Source: Galaxea fascicularis (taxonomy: Eukaryota; Cnidaria; Anthozoa; Scleractinia; Euphylliidae). Taken from it: DNA of 64,000 nt. The DNA is taken from NCBI GenBank assembly GCA_948470475.1, contig OX419341.1, forward strand, positions 13,834,805 through 13,898,804, in the 5' to 3' direction. Made by a program: the position numbers and the translations under genes. Below, piece by piece: positions 52,297-63,850 of this stretch (positions are counted from its first letter, which is position 1; the number at the start of each line of letters is the position of its first letter). The notes under the pieces are model-generated. The model did no database searches. It saw only the letters and a list, made by a program, of their open reading frames with translations, and was not told the origin of the DNA.

Positions 52297-54566
52297 TAGG
52301 CAAGCCTAAAAGCGGAGCTCCACAATTATTTCCTCAATATTAGCATTTACAGATAAACTAATAAGGCAATGCCACAGGACTTGAGCCATGACTCCAGTAA
52401 GGACTTCTCTATATTGTGATTACATATACATATTTTTTTACTGTTTTGCTGCAGAACCAAAGCCATCATTCAATCAAGTGCAAACGTAGATTTTCGAAAT
52501 ATCATCGGGCTTTGTTTCACAGGAACTATATGATTATGATGAGCAAAAACGATTAACAAACTTTTCTTCATCACAGTTTAATTACATCTGATTACATTTC
52601 GATACAAGTGGTAAAAATTACTTAACTAGGTTAACAGTTCTAGTGTCCCACTATTAAACCAACTTCACAACCAACATGTATCGGTGACATTTTAATCTAT
52701 CAAAAATATTTTACAGCGAAAGTGCGATAAAACCTCAAAGTGAGCTCATAAAAGAACAAAAGTACTTTGCTCGCCTTGTTTTGAACATTTTATTGTGTCA
52801 TTCTTGTGATCTATTACAGTAAAGACGATCGAAAGTGCCGTCGATGTCCTTTTACAATAACATGGAAAAATCGACTTTACTTTTCCTTGAGAAAAGTGAC
52901 TGCGACAGACTGATCGAGCATAGTATTTTAGCCATGAATCAACTCAGGTGATCAACTGCAATTATCTAGTGATGCTGAGAATGGTTTTTTTCTTGACTTC
53001 GATCAATTACAAATATTGTAAACTACAAACCTTGACTACAACTCGTGGGCGGTATTATTTTTTAGAACACTATATATAATTACAAGTTGAGGGTAGTATT
53101 ATTTTTGACATCACTGTTAATGATAACATCTGACTCAGGATTTCTGAAAAACATTTTTCAGCCGTAAACATTGAACAAAGGACGAAGTTTTTACTGCAAT
53201 AGCCTTGAAAATCTGCGATTTTTTAACTAACAACGAGAATTGCTTTTGAGGGACAACATATCGCTGGCATTTCCAATGCTGCAGCTGTTCAAAATCGCGT
53301 TTACGTTTGGCAATGAGTTGTCGATTACTCTTTGCGAGTTTCCGAAAACAAAGCGAAGCCGAGGATATAAACCGTCCGGACTTCGCTTAGCTTTTCTTCA
53401 ACCAATACTTTGCCCAAAAAATGAGCGACAGCAGGGAAAACGAAGAGTTTTAGGATTCAAAATGAAATATTGGATCGAAAATATGCATTTGGAAAGAAGA
53501 CGAGCATTTTTTAGCACGAAAACAGCATGAAAACAACAAACGGTAAGCTAGAAAACAAAGAACGATGCCGGCGAATGTTTCTTCGGCGTTCCTTGTAGAA
53601 GTTGGAAAACTAAGACAAGTAACAAACATAACTCGTAGCGGACAGAGAAAAATCACCATATGTCATATAAAAGACACAACAGGAGTACTAACCTGCGGAC
53701 AGTTTAAGTCAGTCAACAATCACTCCGAGCGCAAAGCTAAAGCAGAAGCCGTCATTTCACACAAAAGTATTCATATGCTAAGCAGATACAAATCCTTAGC
53801 GGGCCTTGAAGTTTTTCACCGTCACTTTGTGTTACTTCCCATGTTTACGAAGGAAGCTTCTTCAATTAAGGATTTTTAGCGGCAAAACCGTCCAGTTTAA
53901 TACACAGCAAAAGTCAGCAATCGAAGACAGCGCCTGCATGATTAAAACCCTGCCAAACCACACGATCTTTTCTCTCGAAGATCCGTAAACTATAAAATAT
54001 CAAAGCCAGGCAATCCAATTTGCTGCTGTTAACATCCAAGGGCTGATTCTCATCGGTTTAAACAAAGAACGAACTAAGAAGTAGTCAAGGTACAGCTGTA
54101 CGCGGCGAATTGTTTCCAGGACGAAGATCTGTTGAACCTGGCGAAAAATTACGCCTCGTTTTGGCCTGGCTTGAGCCTGCGATCGAATTGAAGACCAGTA
54201 TCTGGTCAGCGGTCAACTTAAAAAAAAACAGCTGACCTCGACAGCTCATAACTTGAGCCCGCAATATGGTCACGTGATACTGGTCAGCGGATACGTTGTT
54301 TTGACAGGTGTCAATTGACATTGACATGGATGTCTAATATCAAAGATGTCCGCTGTAAACTAGGTGGTCAGCTGGAGTATGGCCGCCATGTTGGATTATT
54401 ATTATTAGGGTATTATTAATTATTGTGCGACGTCGTCGTCGTCGTCGTCGTCGGTCGCGCCCACGAGCAATAAAGCTAGCCAAAATTACCATGAGAAAAG
54501 CGGTTGACGGGTTTCTATAGGTATGGGGCTCCGCTTTGCGGCCCTTCGGGCCGCTGGAGCTCCGCT
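52297..54566 (+). mobile_element. 2.3-kb hairpin-ended element, copy 2 (full length)
   Basis: The 5' end is GGCAAGCCTAAAAGCGGAGC then TCCAC; the 3' end is GGAGCTCCGCT after the GC hairpin. The ends share the inverted 12-mer AGCGGAGCTCCA. Relative to copy 1 it has a 60-bp insert (53041-53100) and a shorter GTC tract. Asymmetric ends, a terminal hairpin, a microsatellite and a head-to-tail tandem resemble non-autonomous Helitron/Helentron elements, but the 3' terminus (CGCTA then T, A or C) does not strictly obey CTRR. Confidence 0.85.
53565..53879 (+). CDS. Possible OB-fold-like ORF inside copy 2 of the 2.3-kb element
   Basis: A 104-codon frame: MPANVSSAFLVEVGKLRQVT, NITRSGQRKITICHIKDTTG, VLTCGQFKS. 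The pattern of alternating hydrophobics with I.D.TG resembles OB-fold strands of RPA-like single-strand-binding proteins. In copy 1 the same region (51267 on) begins identically (MPANVSSAFLVEIGKLRQVT) but is soon broken. Helitrons often carry RPA-like genes, so this may be a remnant. The match is by eye and weak. Confidence 0.25.
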   Translation: MPANVSSAFLVEVGKLRQVTNITRSGQRKITICHIKDTTGVLTCGQFKSVNNHSERKAKAEAVISHKSIHMLSRYKSLAGLEVFHRHFVLLPMFTKEASSIKDF

Positions 54567-55354
54567 ATAAAATAGGGCTTAATGTGCTTGATGAGATAGT
54601 AATGCAACGGTGACCTTGGCCTCTTTTTGGCATCATTTACTTAGAATCAATGAGTTTGTTTAAGGATGGTGAAGATCAAGGCAGCAGGTGACTGGAAACT
54701 TGAAGACAGCCCTACTAGCTGTCTGTTAATCAGATGCAAAAACTAAAATGTTAGGGGAAACATTGCATGCACTGAAACATCATACAAATCTAAGATTGTA
54801 CTATGTATGACCTGAAAGTGACTGAAATGAAGGTGAACCTTGATCATCTGCAAAGTTAATAATAAACAAAAAAGTTTGCATGGGCATGTCGTACATTCAA
54901 TTCATAAGCTCTTATGACTACAGTATTCACGTGGCTATCTGAACAATAAAATTATTGTGTGGGTACAGAAAAATGGAAAATCCAGGTCACTACACCAACG
55001 AACAATATTGCCCCAAAAATCTCAAGGTAAAATAAAAGCAAATTTTTCTTTATGTTGGCAAGATTTCCGCGCAGCCCCATGCATTAATTGTAAATAGCTT
55101 ACTTTATGCATTTTCTTGCTAAAAACTCTATTCATGCTATAGCCATTTTTGGAACAGGGTTAGTGTGTACCATGATGCATATACAATATGGGGCTGTGCG
55201 GAAATCTTTCCGAAAATTTTAACTTCTTGTATTTAACAAAGTCAAGGATATTGAGTGTCAGCTTTTGATTAAGCTTTACTTGTAATCCAAGCGTCTTCGT
55301 CATGAAATAGGAGCTATTGCAACTTCAAGATGTAAGCTTAAATATTTTTATATC
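54567..55354. other. Non-coding with one foldback MITE
   Basis: No gene. Inverted repeat 55060-55208: AAGATTTCCGCGCAGCCCCA against the reverse complement of AAGATTTCCGCACAGCCCCA. Otherwise nothing recognised. Confidence 0.55.
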
Positions 55355-55865
55355 TAATAATACACTTGAAAAAATTACTCGATTGTGATTGGCTGAGAGC
55401 AGTGCAGTTCAAGTGTAACAAAGTGCAGAAAGTGTAACACCAGTGCAAAAAAGTGTAACACCAGTGCAAAAAGTGTAACACGAGTGCAAATTACAACGAA
55501 GATTTCCGAAGTTAAAGCGAAGACTCGAAGACTTCCGAAGACCAACCGATGTATTTCGAAGACCGCCGAATATCGCGCGAAACCTTCCGAAGATTTCCGA
55601 AGACCACACGAAGATCTCCGAAGATTACCGAACACTTCCGAAGATCACCCGACGATTTCCGATGATCTCCCGAACACTTCCGAAGATTACCGAAGATAAC
55701 CCGAACACTACCGAAGATTTCCGAAAATTACCGAACACTTCCGGTGATCTCCGGATATTTTCGAAGCTTCTCCAAGTTTCGGAAGATCGAGGGCAATGCC
55801 TTCTGCGTACCTCAGTAGTCAATGTATGGGCTTGAAGTAGTCTATTTTTTCAAGTGTATTATTAA
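55355..55865. mobile_element. MITE filled with tandem minisatellites
   Basis: Inverted ends TAATACACTTGAAAAAAT (55357) and its partner TTTTTTCAAGTGTATTATTA (to 55864). Inside are four roughly 20-bp GTGTAACACCAGTGCAAAAA-like repeats (55410-55490), then about 25 degenerate 11-12 bp units of the CCGAAGATTT / CCGAACACTT type (55497-55790). The repeats produce long meaningless open frames on both strands. Confidence 0.8.
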
Positions 55866-55868
55866 TAA

Positions 55869-55876
55869 GTAATCAC

Positions 55877-55912
<36 letters not shown>

Positions 55913-56035
55913 TTGTAAATTTTTTCAAAGACCACAAATTGCACTCGCCCTACGGGCTCGTGCAATTTTGTTGGTCTTTGAACAAATTCACTCGTGCTTA
56001 TTTATTCCAAATTGCACTCGGAATCATGTGATTAC
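55869..56035. mobile_element. 167-bp foldback element
   Basis: Near-perfect hairpin: GTAATCACATGA...GTGCAATTTGGAATAAATAA and the reverse complement at the right end (TTATTTATTCCAAATTGCAC ... TCATGTGATTAC), with a second inner arm pair AAAGACCA / TGGTCTTT and CCCTACGGG at the tip. Confidence 0.85.
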
Positions 56036-56108
56036 CTATACTTATATAATGCTGCACTGGTTGACTGTACATGTGACGCTCGTAAAAAGTTAAAAAATTT
56101 CAACTCAC

Positions 56109-56210
56109 CGTCGAAACTGTCCAGCTCGACTGCACATGTTGACATATCCATCTCCTTCCGCTTTCCTCCTCTTTGGCCGATTGTTTACTTTCATTTAGCA
56201 GCTCACTCAT
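56109..56210 (-). CDS. Candidate first exon of an unknown gene
   Basis: The ATG at 56210 opens 34 codons (MSELLNESKQSAKEEESG, WICQHVQSSWTVST) ending ACG|GTGAGT, a strong donor. No downstream exon was recognised to the left, where MITEs lie. An alternative ATG in another frame also reaches the same donor, so the reading frame is uncertain. Reported only because of the good start/donor pairing. Confidence 0.25.
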
Positions 56211-56817
56211 GGAGGGAAGCTTCCTTTTACGACGACGAAAACCTGTGGATTATTCATATCACACAAGCTTACAAAATGAATAAAGCTGTGTTGTAACGAA
56301 AAATTACATGTCCTTAAATACATTTCCACGGCTCCAAAGCTAATCGTTGAGCAAAAAGACTACGAAAAACCCACTAAATCACACGTACCCTCTTACCGTC
56401 CGCCATGTTGGCGAGGACAGCAAAAGCACGGGCCCCGGGGTCGGGAATGAAATGTTTCATGAAAATTACGATTATCATAAATTTGACGGCAAATAAGATC
56501 TTATGATAATCGTAATTCTGGTCTCGAGATCATGTTGCTAATATCATTGCGACCCTATATCAGTTAATACAGTCTGCAGTCATGTTACGTTCCAGTTTGA
56601 CTTCAGCAATCGATTAGCTATGTTTACTACTGCGATCTACACAATTGGACTCTAGGGTAAACCTTAGGTGTGGATCTTTCCTCTGTTCTGTGATGTTGAA
56701 TTGATTATAGACAAATAAACTTTGGGTTGGGATGAAGTGCTCCCATACAGGTCATAGACTCACAGAATGGATTGGTTGCCATGGTAACCATAAGTCGTAA
56801 CTACCTTACCTGACTAA
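56211..56817. other. Non-coding with a short inverted repeat
   Basis: ATTACGATTATCATAA (about 56465) and TTATGATAATCGTAAT (about 56501) form a hairpin. A minus-strand ATGGCGGACG|GTAAGAG at 56406 mimics a start codon next to a donor but encodes too little to call. Confidence 0.4.
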
Positions 56818-56945
56818 GGACCTCTCTTAGGGTATTGTGACCTGCAGCCCTGAGGAGGAGTAAGGACTCTTGCAGGGTATTGTGACCTGCAGCCCTGGAG
56901 AGGAGTAAGGACCTCTTTTAGGGTATTGTGACCTGCACCCCTAGA
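56818..56945. repeat. Minisatellite, about 55-60 bp unit
   Basis: Two and a half copies of a unit containing GGGTATTGTGACCTGCAGCC and GGAGTAAGGACC. Ends near CCCCTAGAGAG. Confidence 0.85.
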
Positions 56946-57302
56946 GAGAAAGGAGGTGAGGGGGTTGCCCCCTCCCATCTTACCAAGCGAGACTAGTATA
57001 GCGTTAGCGATAGTTGCCTGTTGGAGTACTTCATTCCCAACCCCTTTTCCCCACATTTGTTGTTGTTTGTGTTTCTGTTTCTCATGGGTTGGGAGAATTA
57101 ACCGGTTGTGATGTTGGATTTAAAAGTGAGACACTGGAACTATTAATCTATAGTTTAGAGATTTACAACATTTGTATTGAAATGTAATCGGCTGTAATTA
57201 AACTGGGATGAAGCAAAAATCGTTTATGCTCATAGTCATGTAGTCCCTTGATCCAACGTGGCAAAGGCCGATGATAAATCGAAAATGTACGTTAGCACAT
57301 GT

Positions 57303-57478
57303 TTGAATGGTGGCTGTGGCTCTACAGCAAAACAGTAAAAAAATATAATTACAATGCAGACGTCCTTACTAGATTCCAGGCTCGAGGCATTGATTTTATT
57401 TTATCGGTAAGTGCCATACAATAAGGAAGGAACTGTGGAGCTTCGCTTTTAGGCTTGCCTATAAAATATATATATATT
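57303..57478 (-). mobile_element. 2.3-kb element family, 5'-end fragment (copy 4)
   Basis: Inverted relative to copies 1-2. The minus strand reads TATAGGCAAGCCTAAAAGCG, AAGCTCCACA, then TTTTTTTACTGTTTTGCTG and AGCCACCATTCAA, homologous to 52297-52480. Only the first about 175 bp are present. It confirms that the family's 5' end lies at GGCAAGCC beside a (TA)n tract. Confidence 0.8.
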
Positions 57479-60187
57479 ACTTTCTTAACGTCATCCAATG
57501 CTCGTGAGCCTTCTCGGTAGCGTGCCCTTCCCTTTACACGACAGCTCATCCCCATCTTTTAAAGCCGTTTTAGTTTTAGGCTCTTGATTTCTACTTTAGT
57601 CACAAACCTTATCAAAAATGATTGTGACTCAAAAAAGGTTGGCAGTTTTCCATTGCAAAAACATATTCAAAAGCTTCTTTGAGGGAGTCTTTAGGGTTCT
57701 AAAATATGAAAACCAGAACGTCATAGAAACAATGTGGCCGCCGTTAGATTAGTCCGATACTTCTAGCTATGAAATATCAACAAAGTTTCGTATGCTGTGT
57801 CATTCTGGCAGCGGAGACCTTTAGGTTCGATTTAGGTCCTTTCGATTTTCTGTCGTACTAACATGGGGAATTTTTCTGTATTCTGCTTGATATTCGCAAT
57901 GCTCCCTAGTTATACTCATTCCAATTCTTGGCTAAAATATTCAAACAGAAACCTCGCAACGTTTTCGCATTCATCCTTGAATAAGATATCAGATATGAAG
58001 ACAGAGACTAATTAATATGTGAAGGACGTCCTCCTCGTTTTTGAAGGACTTCCGTAAAAACCGAATTTGAAAGTGCGATTTTATTTTCAAGAAGACAAAG
58101 TTTTTTAATATTTAGGATATTCATTTGCCTGTGTTAGAACAAATTTTTCGAATGTAAAAGCTTGGTTTATGATTGCTGTGAAATGTCACGTTTACAATTA
58201 TTGCTTTAATTAATATTTGAATTTCTGTTCTATTTAAGTTTTTTTGTATGAGATTTACGCACGCTGTTTAATCAAGCTAAAGTTTAACGGTCAGTGCTGT
58301 TACTCAGCGCGCGTAGAAATTCTAGCAAACCAGTTCTCGTTCATCTTTACTGAAAAAAAAGAGAAAAAATAACATGTATATGTAATTTTGTACGTAGTTG
58401 TTTTGGCTAAAAAACAACTGAACTGAACAGAACTGAATACTGGTCTCTTGGTTTCAAATCAAAGTATTAAACTATTGTGTGATGACACAAGCAATAAAGC
58501 AAAGTTATCAATTTAGGCCACAGTGAATAAAGTAGACTATCGTTTATGATATCTGTGACTTCCTATTTTCATTTTCCACTTAGCGAGAACTAAGGTTAAC
58601 TTTAGAGGCTAACAATTAATGTACGGGTATCAAACAGTCCACTCAAACTTGAGACGTTCCTATTTTGTAGGCGGACTGTCTGGGTGTTTCGAAATAATAA
58701 TTTTATTCTTTCCTTTCGGTTAAGAACTCAATGATGGGTTCGCTCGTATTTTCACCTGCGCAGCTCCGATTTTTTTCCGGTCATTCAGTGCGTCAGTCGG
58801 TCAGTCGTTCAGCCAGTCAGCCAGTCAGACAGTCATGCATTCATTCAGTCAGTTAGTCAGTCAGTCAGGACAATATCAATGTTACTGTTAATGGTACTTT
58901 CATTGTTTTTTTTTTTAATGCTTTGTTAACACAAAAGTAATCTACATTTTACTGCAGTAAAGATATGAATACATACATAGCAACAATAGAGTTATACGAT
59001 GTTTGAAGTAATACAATAAGTGCGGATAGCATAATATCAATATAACCGTGGGGAGGAAGACAAGAAAAAGTAAAAGTACTGAGGAAGGTTAAAGTTAAAT
59101 AAAGTATTTCCACTTGTTATTCAACTCTTCTATTTGTTTGTTTTTTAAAGCAATACGAATCTTGTTGTTTAAGAAATGGGGGAACGTGTTTAAAGTTACA
59201 GAGGCATTGTCCTGGAAACAGCAAAAAATTTAATATTTCGCAACGAGAGAGACGTAATTCAAAAGATCTTCGAGATTCTTCTTATTGTGCCATCTATAAG
59301 ATGTTGCTTCACTCTCATCATGCTTCATTATCAGACATGTTCCGTCTGTATTTACGTGTAACATCCGAATGAAACTACATTGATCAGACTTCGTGCCATT
59401 TCAAGTCACAAGCAAAGTCGACATACATCATTATGTAAAGTATATTTGCTTGACAAAACGAGAAATAGTTCGATAAAGAAAACCAAAAGATCGTATGCGT
59501 TACTTCGATGGTTTTAATTTAAAGTGGGTCAGTCACTTTCAGAGATGGCGGATCTAAAATTTTCCGAGAGTTTTCGAATTTGACAAACAGAAACAGAAAC
59601 AGAAACAGTCTTCAGAAAAGTAAGTCGATGAAACTTAAACTGGGAAAGAAAGAGTCCTGCTTTTGTGAATAAATAAGACATAGGAATTCATGTTCATTGC
59701 ATGTAAGGATGCTTGAGCTCTTAGTTTCTTGTTAGTTGATTATATACAACAACAACAACAACAATATATTTATTTATTTTACAGAATAACTTTAGTAATA
59801 GTTTGTCCCACAAATAGCCACGAAGCTAATCGAGGCGGGGCAAGGCTAACACTCCAAAAACACACCTAAATGGAATGAAAAAAAAAATGCAAGTAGCAAC
59901 ACGTACGACTACAAACTAAAACTGAAGTAGCAAACATTAAAATATTCGAAAAAATGCGGGTCAGCTAGAGAGTACAGAAAGTTACATAAATGGTGCACTA
60001 ACCTTGGGTCTTTAACCTTATTTCTGTTCTCCGCCTTCTGATGTTATGAAATGACATCTCTCGAACTCCCGCGCAAAAGGTAAGCCCTTATGGAGAATCC
60101 CCCTACCTCTACGTGAACTGCCACTTACAGTATTTTGCGAGTATTTGGTATCAGAATACGTTAATTATCTAAAGGACGGACAGTTCT
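57479..60187. other. Intergenic, CAGT and CAGAAA simple repeats
   Basis: 2.7 kb without a recognised gene. A degenerate (CAGT)n tract lies at 58788-58868 and (CAGAAA)n at about 59588-59606. AT-rich, possibly decayed repeats. Confidence 0.5.
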
Positions 60188-61198
60188 CTAAGACCAAAGC
60201 TCTAGTTCTCGAAGGGCGTTCACTTTAAACACTGAATTAGCTGTAAATGTCTCAGTGTACGGATTACCAGGGCTGGGATGCTGTTCACATTTGCAGGCTA
60301 GTCCAATGATTTCCATCACTGGAACTTTCAAGTTTGTCCTCTTGCACTTAAGAAACGACATGAGTGATTCTTTGAAATTACATTTCACTGAGAAACGTGT
60401 ACAACAAAGGATTGACAAAAGACACGCTGACACGAAGAACATCTAAAACCATCATGCTGTCTTCCGGCTTAAGAAAGAAAATTTGACGTACAACTGAAGC
60501 AGACTGATGTACCAAGTTACCCACGAACCCGCAAACAATCCGAGCATGAGAACAAAGGTCAAGAGCGCGTGAGACACACGGAAGCATGTGGAGGGGGAGT
60601 CAAGGCTTATCATCTGTCTTTTGATCTTCTAAGCCTGTCTGTGAATCGTAATAAACATCTGAATGTAAGCAACGACCATGATCAGAAACGGAATCACAAA
60701 GCACAATCCAAAGCCTATGAAGTTGTACACCAGGTAGGCGGTGAATTTGATATGGTGGCTTCGGAAAAAACCAAAGGGTAAAAGCCAAGACAACTGAACA
60801 AGGGCGATACAGAGAGATATCATCCACATGCACGCAACTACTCGCAGTATTCTCTGGCCCGTCACTATGGAGAGGTATTGTAAAGGGTGTATTAAGCTTA
60901 CATATCGCTCTCCCGTTATGGCAAGGATATGAAACATGGTGGAGACGGCACTGAACGAGAAAATTACAGCCTGAGTGATACAGATACTTTCCTCGCGTAC
61001 AGCGTTACATGCAATATAAAGTGTTCCGCACAGACCCATCAGGAGGTCTGACATGGCCAAACTAATCAGTAAAGTGTTTGTTTTTGTGGGCAGTTGTCTT
61101 CTTTTTGCGTACAGTAATAACACCGAGAGGTTCACGAAAACAACAGCTATACACAGCATTATTAAGCAGCCGTCGTAAGCAGGATCGAAGTAATTCAC
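60188..61198 (-). pseudogene. Class A (rhodopsin-like) GPCR pseudogene
   Basis: Single-exon receptor read from the ATG at 61198. TM1 CLIMLCIAVVFVNLSVLLLY, TM2 with LAMSDLLMGLCG (conserved LAxxD), the TM3 end ITGERYVSLIHPLQY (E/DRY variant GERY), TM4 VVACMWMISLCIALVQLSW and TM5 FVIPFLIMVVAYIQMFITI. A stop follows IHRQA at 60629. Translation then resumes in the same frame through TM6 (ALLTFVLMLGLFAGSWVTWY). A frameshift near 60470 leads into TM7 with NPLLY (NPxxY), and a second near 60380 leads to a C-tail with Cys residues. One stop and two frameshifts, so not functional. The ligand cannot be guessed; large orphan receptor families of this type are common in corals. Confidence 0.85.
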
Positions 61199-62180
61199 AA
61201 CTCCTTTGGTTGAAATATAATGTTGAGGAAATAAGTAGAATTTGCTAACGTTTCGTCCGCCATTGGAAGCTATTTGAACTCTGTCACGCCGAGCTGTAAT
61301 AGGTTGTCTTCCTGATGTAACAAAAACATAAAATAAGATGAGGAGTTATAATATAAACAAAAAGTGCGCAGTAGCTAGCTTGCCCAGCTACATGTATAGC
61401 GGTCTACCTCTTTAATGGAATTGCTACATTTTAAGAGGTGAGGTGAGATGTTACTACATTTCAAAATGTTCTATTTGTTTTCATCTAGACGTTCTAACTC
61501 TTCATTTACAGAAAATTCATCACAATGATTGCAAAGACCGACCACAAGGGCTTTATCTTCAAATCCATCTAAATTAAGGAGCTAGGCCGGGCCATTTATA
61601 TGCGCAGCAGGATCAACAGTCTTAGAAAAGAATGTGAGCTGCTGCTTTTCAAGTTTATCACCGTCAAATCACAATACAATCAATCCCATAACTGATCAGT
61701 GTCGGGGACCATAATTCCTGAGATCTGATCCGATGCGGTTATCAGTATCCCGATCTACGATGCGATGATTTCAATTCAAGACAGTGTGCCCTACTAGTGT
61801 TAGTGCCAGTAAGTTGAATCAAAGTTGCTCTAAAAAATGGTCTACACAAAATTGCTCAAAAATTGCCAAAAACTGATAAAGGTTCTCCCAGAACTTAAGG
61901 CGTTGCTTAAGCTTGCCAACAGGAAGTATTCCTGATTCTGCATAACTTTTTAAAACAACATACAGAAGGACGTTGATGTGAATTGCTTTCATCGTTCTTT
62001 CCACTGCTGCCATGAGTGAAATGCACATGAATTCATTTTGAGTGTACACGTCTACAGCACTGTTAGTATCAACCAAAACAACTGCAAATGTTTTATTCAT
62101 TTATGCTTTTATACCCTGGATGGTTCATTTCATGCCCAAAAATTGCTCCGGAAGGCAAACGTTTCTCTATAAAGTTGTTT
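61199..62180. other. Intergenic; one unrecognised open frame
   Basis: The minus-strand frame 61819-62100 (VDTNSAVDVYTQNEFMC and so on) is open for 93 codons but has no recognisable domain, and I do not call it a gene. Confidence 0.4.
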
Positions 62181-62442
62181 CAAGAGAGGATAAAGGACCA
62201 GAGAATTAATCCCCCATACAGGCCCTATCCCTATCGTAATCCCTTCAAAATTATTTTTAGATTGCGAACCATTGCGTAGAAATTCGCTCAGCCGTCACCA
62301 TTGGTAAAAATGTCAACGTATGATCACTCGACCCTCTTGGAAACACCAGATCTTGGAGGACATCTAAAAATAACTTAAGAGGAATTACGATAGGGATAGG
62401 GCCTATATGGGGGGTTAATTCTCTGATCTTTATCTCTCTTGG
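62181..62442. mobile_element. 262-bp foldback element
   Basis: Arms of about 80 bp: CAAGAGAGGATAAAGGACCA at the left against the reverse complement of CCAAGAGAGATAAAGATCAG, continuing through GAGAATTAA, CCCCC and GGCCCTATCCCTATCGTAAT. The middle is unique. Confidence 0.8.
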
Positions 62443-63770
62443 TTGATTCCAGCACAAGAAGTTACCGAACACAATATTAACAGATCTATATACCATAAAT
62501 ATTTTCACATAAATATTTAAGGGGTATTAATTATCTAGTTTTTTATATTAATGCCATTAGCGCTAGAACGATTAGACTATGTATGCTTGTATGTGAGTGA
62601 GACAACGTAAGAACACTCTTGGAATCGAGCTGGAGCGCGAACCATACCCTCCACTACTAGTTTGTGACTTAAATATCGCACCATCGCAGAAAGCAAGTAA
62701 GTAAAATCCTTATTTAAACACGATCAGAAGTTAAAGCAAAATACATGCTTGAGGGGTCGTGTATTGTCGTGTATTATCTAGTTTCAAAAATATAAAATGA
62801 TTTGGGTAAAAAACACTGAAAAGCGTACATGAAATATAAAAATTTAGATCTGACGTAGAGATTCAGGGATTTAAATAGCGATTTTCTCACACGTCGAAAT
62901 ATTGTAGTTCTGTGTCATGGAAATCGAAACCTGTTATCTATCAGACATTTTGATTTCAAAGGTACACCCCAAAGACAAGAAAACTGCTACGAGCCTCTTT
63001 AAGTGCTTTCATTTACCCATGAAGTTTCCCATGCACCGACTCTCACACGGTGCAGTTTCACTTTGTGCAGCTTTTATCCGTGAAAGCACCGACTGATTAA
63101 ATGCTGTGTTTTACAGTAGTAGCCATAAAAAGCAACCTATTGTTTAATTTATCTGTCAAACGAAATGAGCAGTTTCATCTCTCATCGCTGCTTACTGAGA
63201 AACATCAGCAGCCGGTTTCTGGTGCAAATATTGGGCCACTATATGATGCGCAACAATTTTTTGCTTTCACTTTGTCACTTCTCACGGAATTTGAATTTCA
63301 AATTGTGTGATTAAACTCCTCTTCATGCACAGAATAAGTCAATGTAATACACGTTTATGTTTCTGTCAGTTGAATATTTCGCAAAGCAGCCAGTGTAGTA
63401 TTGTCAAAGCTCGTCTGGCGGATCTTTACCCTTTACTTTGGAGATGAGAAAGTTTGCAAGCCCATGAATTTATTGCGTAACTATTATTTATTTCTAAAAT
63501 GCGTGGAAGTGTATTGTGCATTAGGCATTGTAAGGTTGCAGACCCGTGAAAGGCTGTTGACTAAGCGTGGGAAAATGATCGTCAGCCATGATACTACGGG
63601 TATCCTGAATTAGAGCTAACGAGATAACAAGAAGCACATATACGTGTGATCAACTAAAATGAAAACGAAATACGTTCAGTGAAACTCCGGCTGTTGCCGT
63701 TTTCAAGAAGTTTTGAGAATGATTAAAGTGAAGTAGTGCTCTTAAGTCAAAATATGGAAAACGTATTTGT
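62443..63770. other. Intergenic, nothing recognised
   Basis: No gene or repeat family was identified. The open frames are short and without domain-like composition. Confidence 0.5.
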
Positions 63771-63818
63771 AGCGGAGCTCCAGCGGCCCGAAGGGCCGCA
63801 AAGCGGAGCCCCATACCT

Positions 63819-63850
<32 letters not shown>

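Noticed and set aside
52284..52297. Strict Helitron assignment of the 2.3-kb element
   Set aside because: The 3' ends read CGCTAA, CGCTAT and CGCTAC in three copies, not a fixed CTRR, and no Rep/helicase gene is present; left as unclassified.
55490..55790. CRISPR-like array
   Set aside because: Units are 11-12 bp, degenerate and lack unique spacers, and the DNA is eukaryotic. It is a minisatellite.
55375..55822. Several overlapping 65-86 codon frames on both strands
   Set aside because: They are translations of the CCGAAGATT minisatellite; open in many frames because the unit lacks stops.
56400..56410. Start exon ATGGCGGACG next to a GTAAGAG donor (minus strand)
   Set aside because: It encodes only three or four residues and the CGCCATGTTGG context recurs in palindromic repeats here; chance cannot be excluded.
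61819..62100. 93-codon minus-strand frame
   Set aside because: No recognisable domain, splice context or composition supports a gene.
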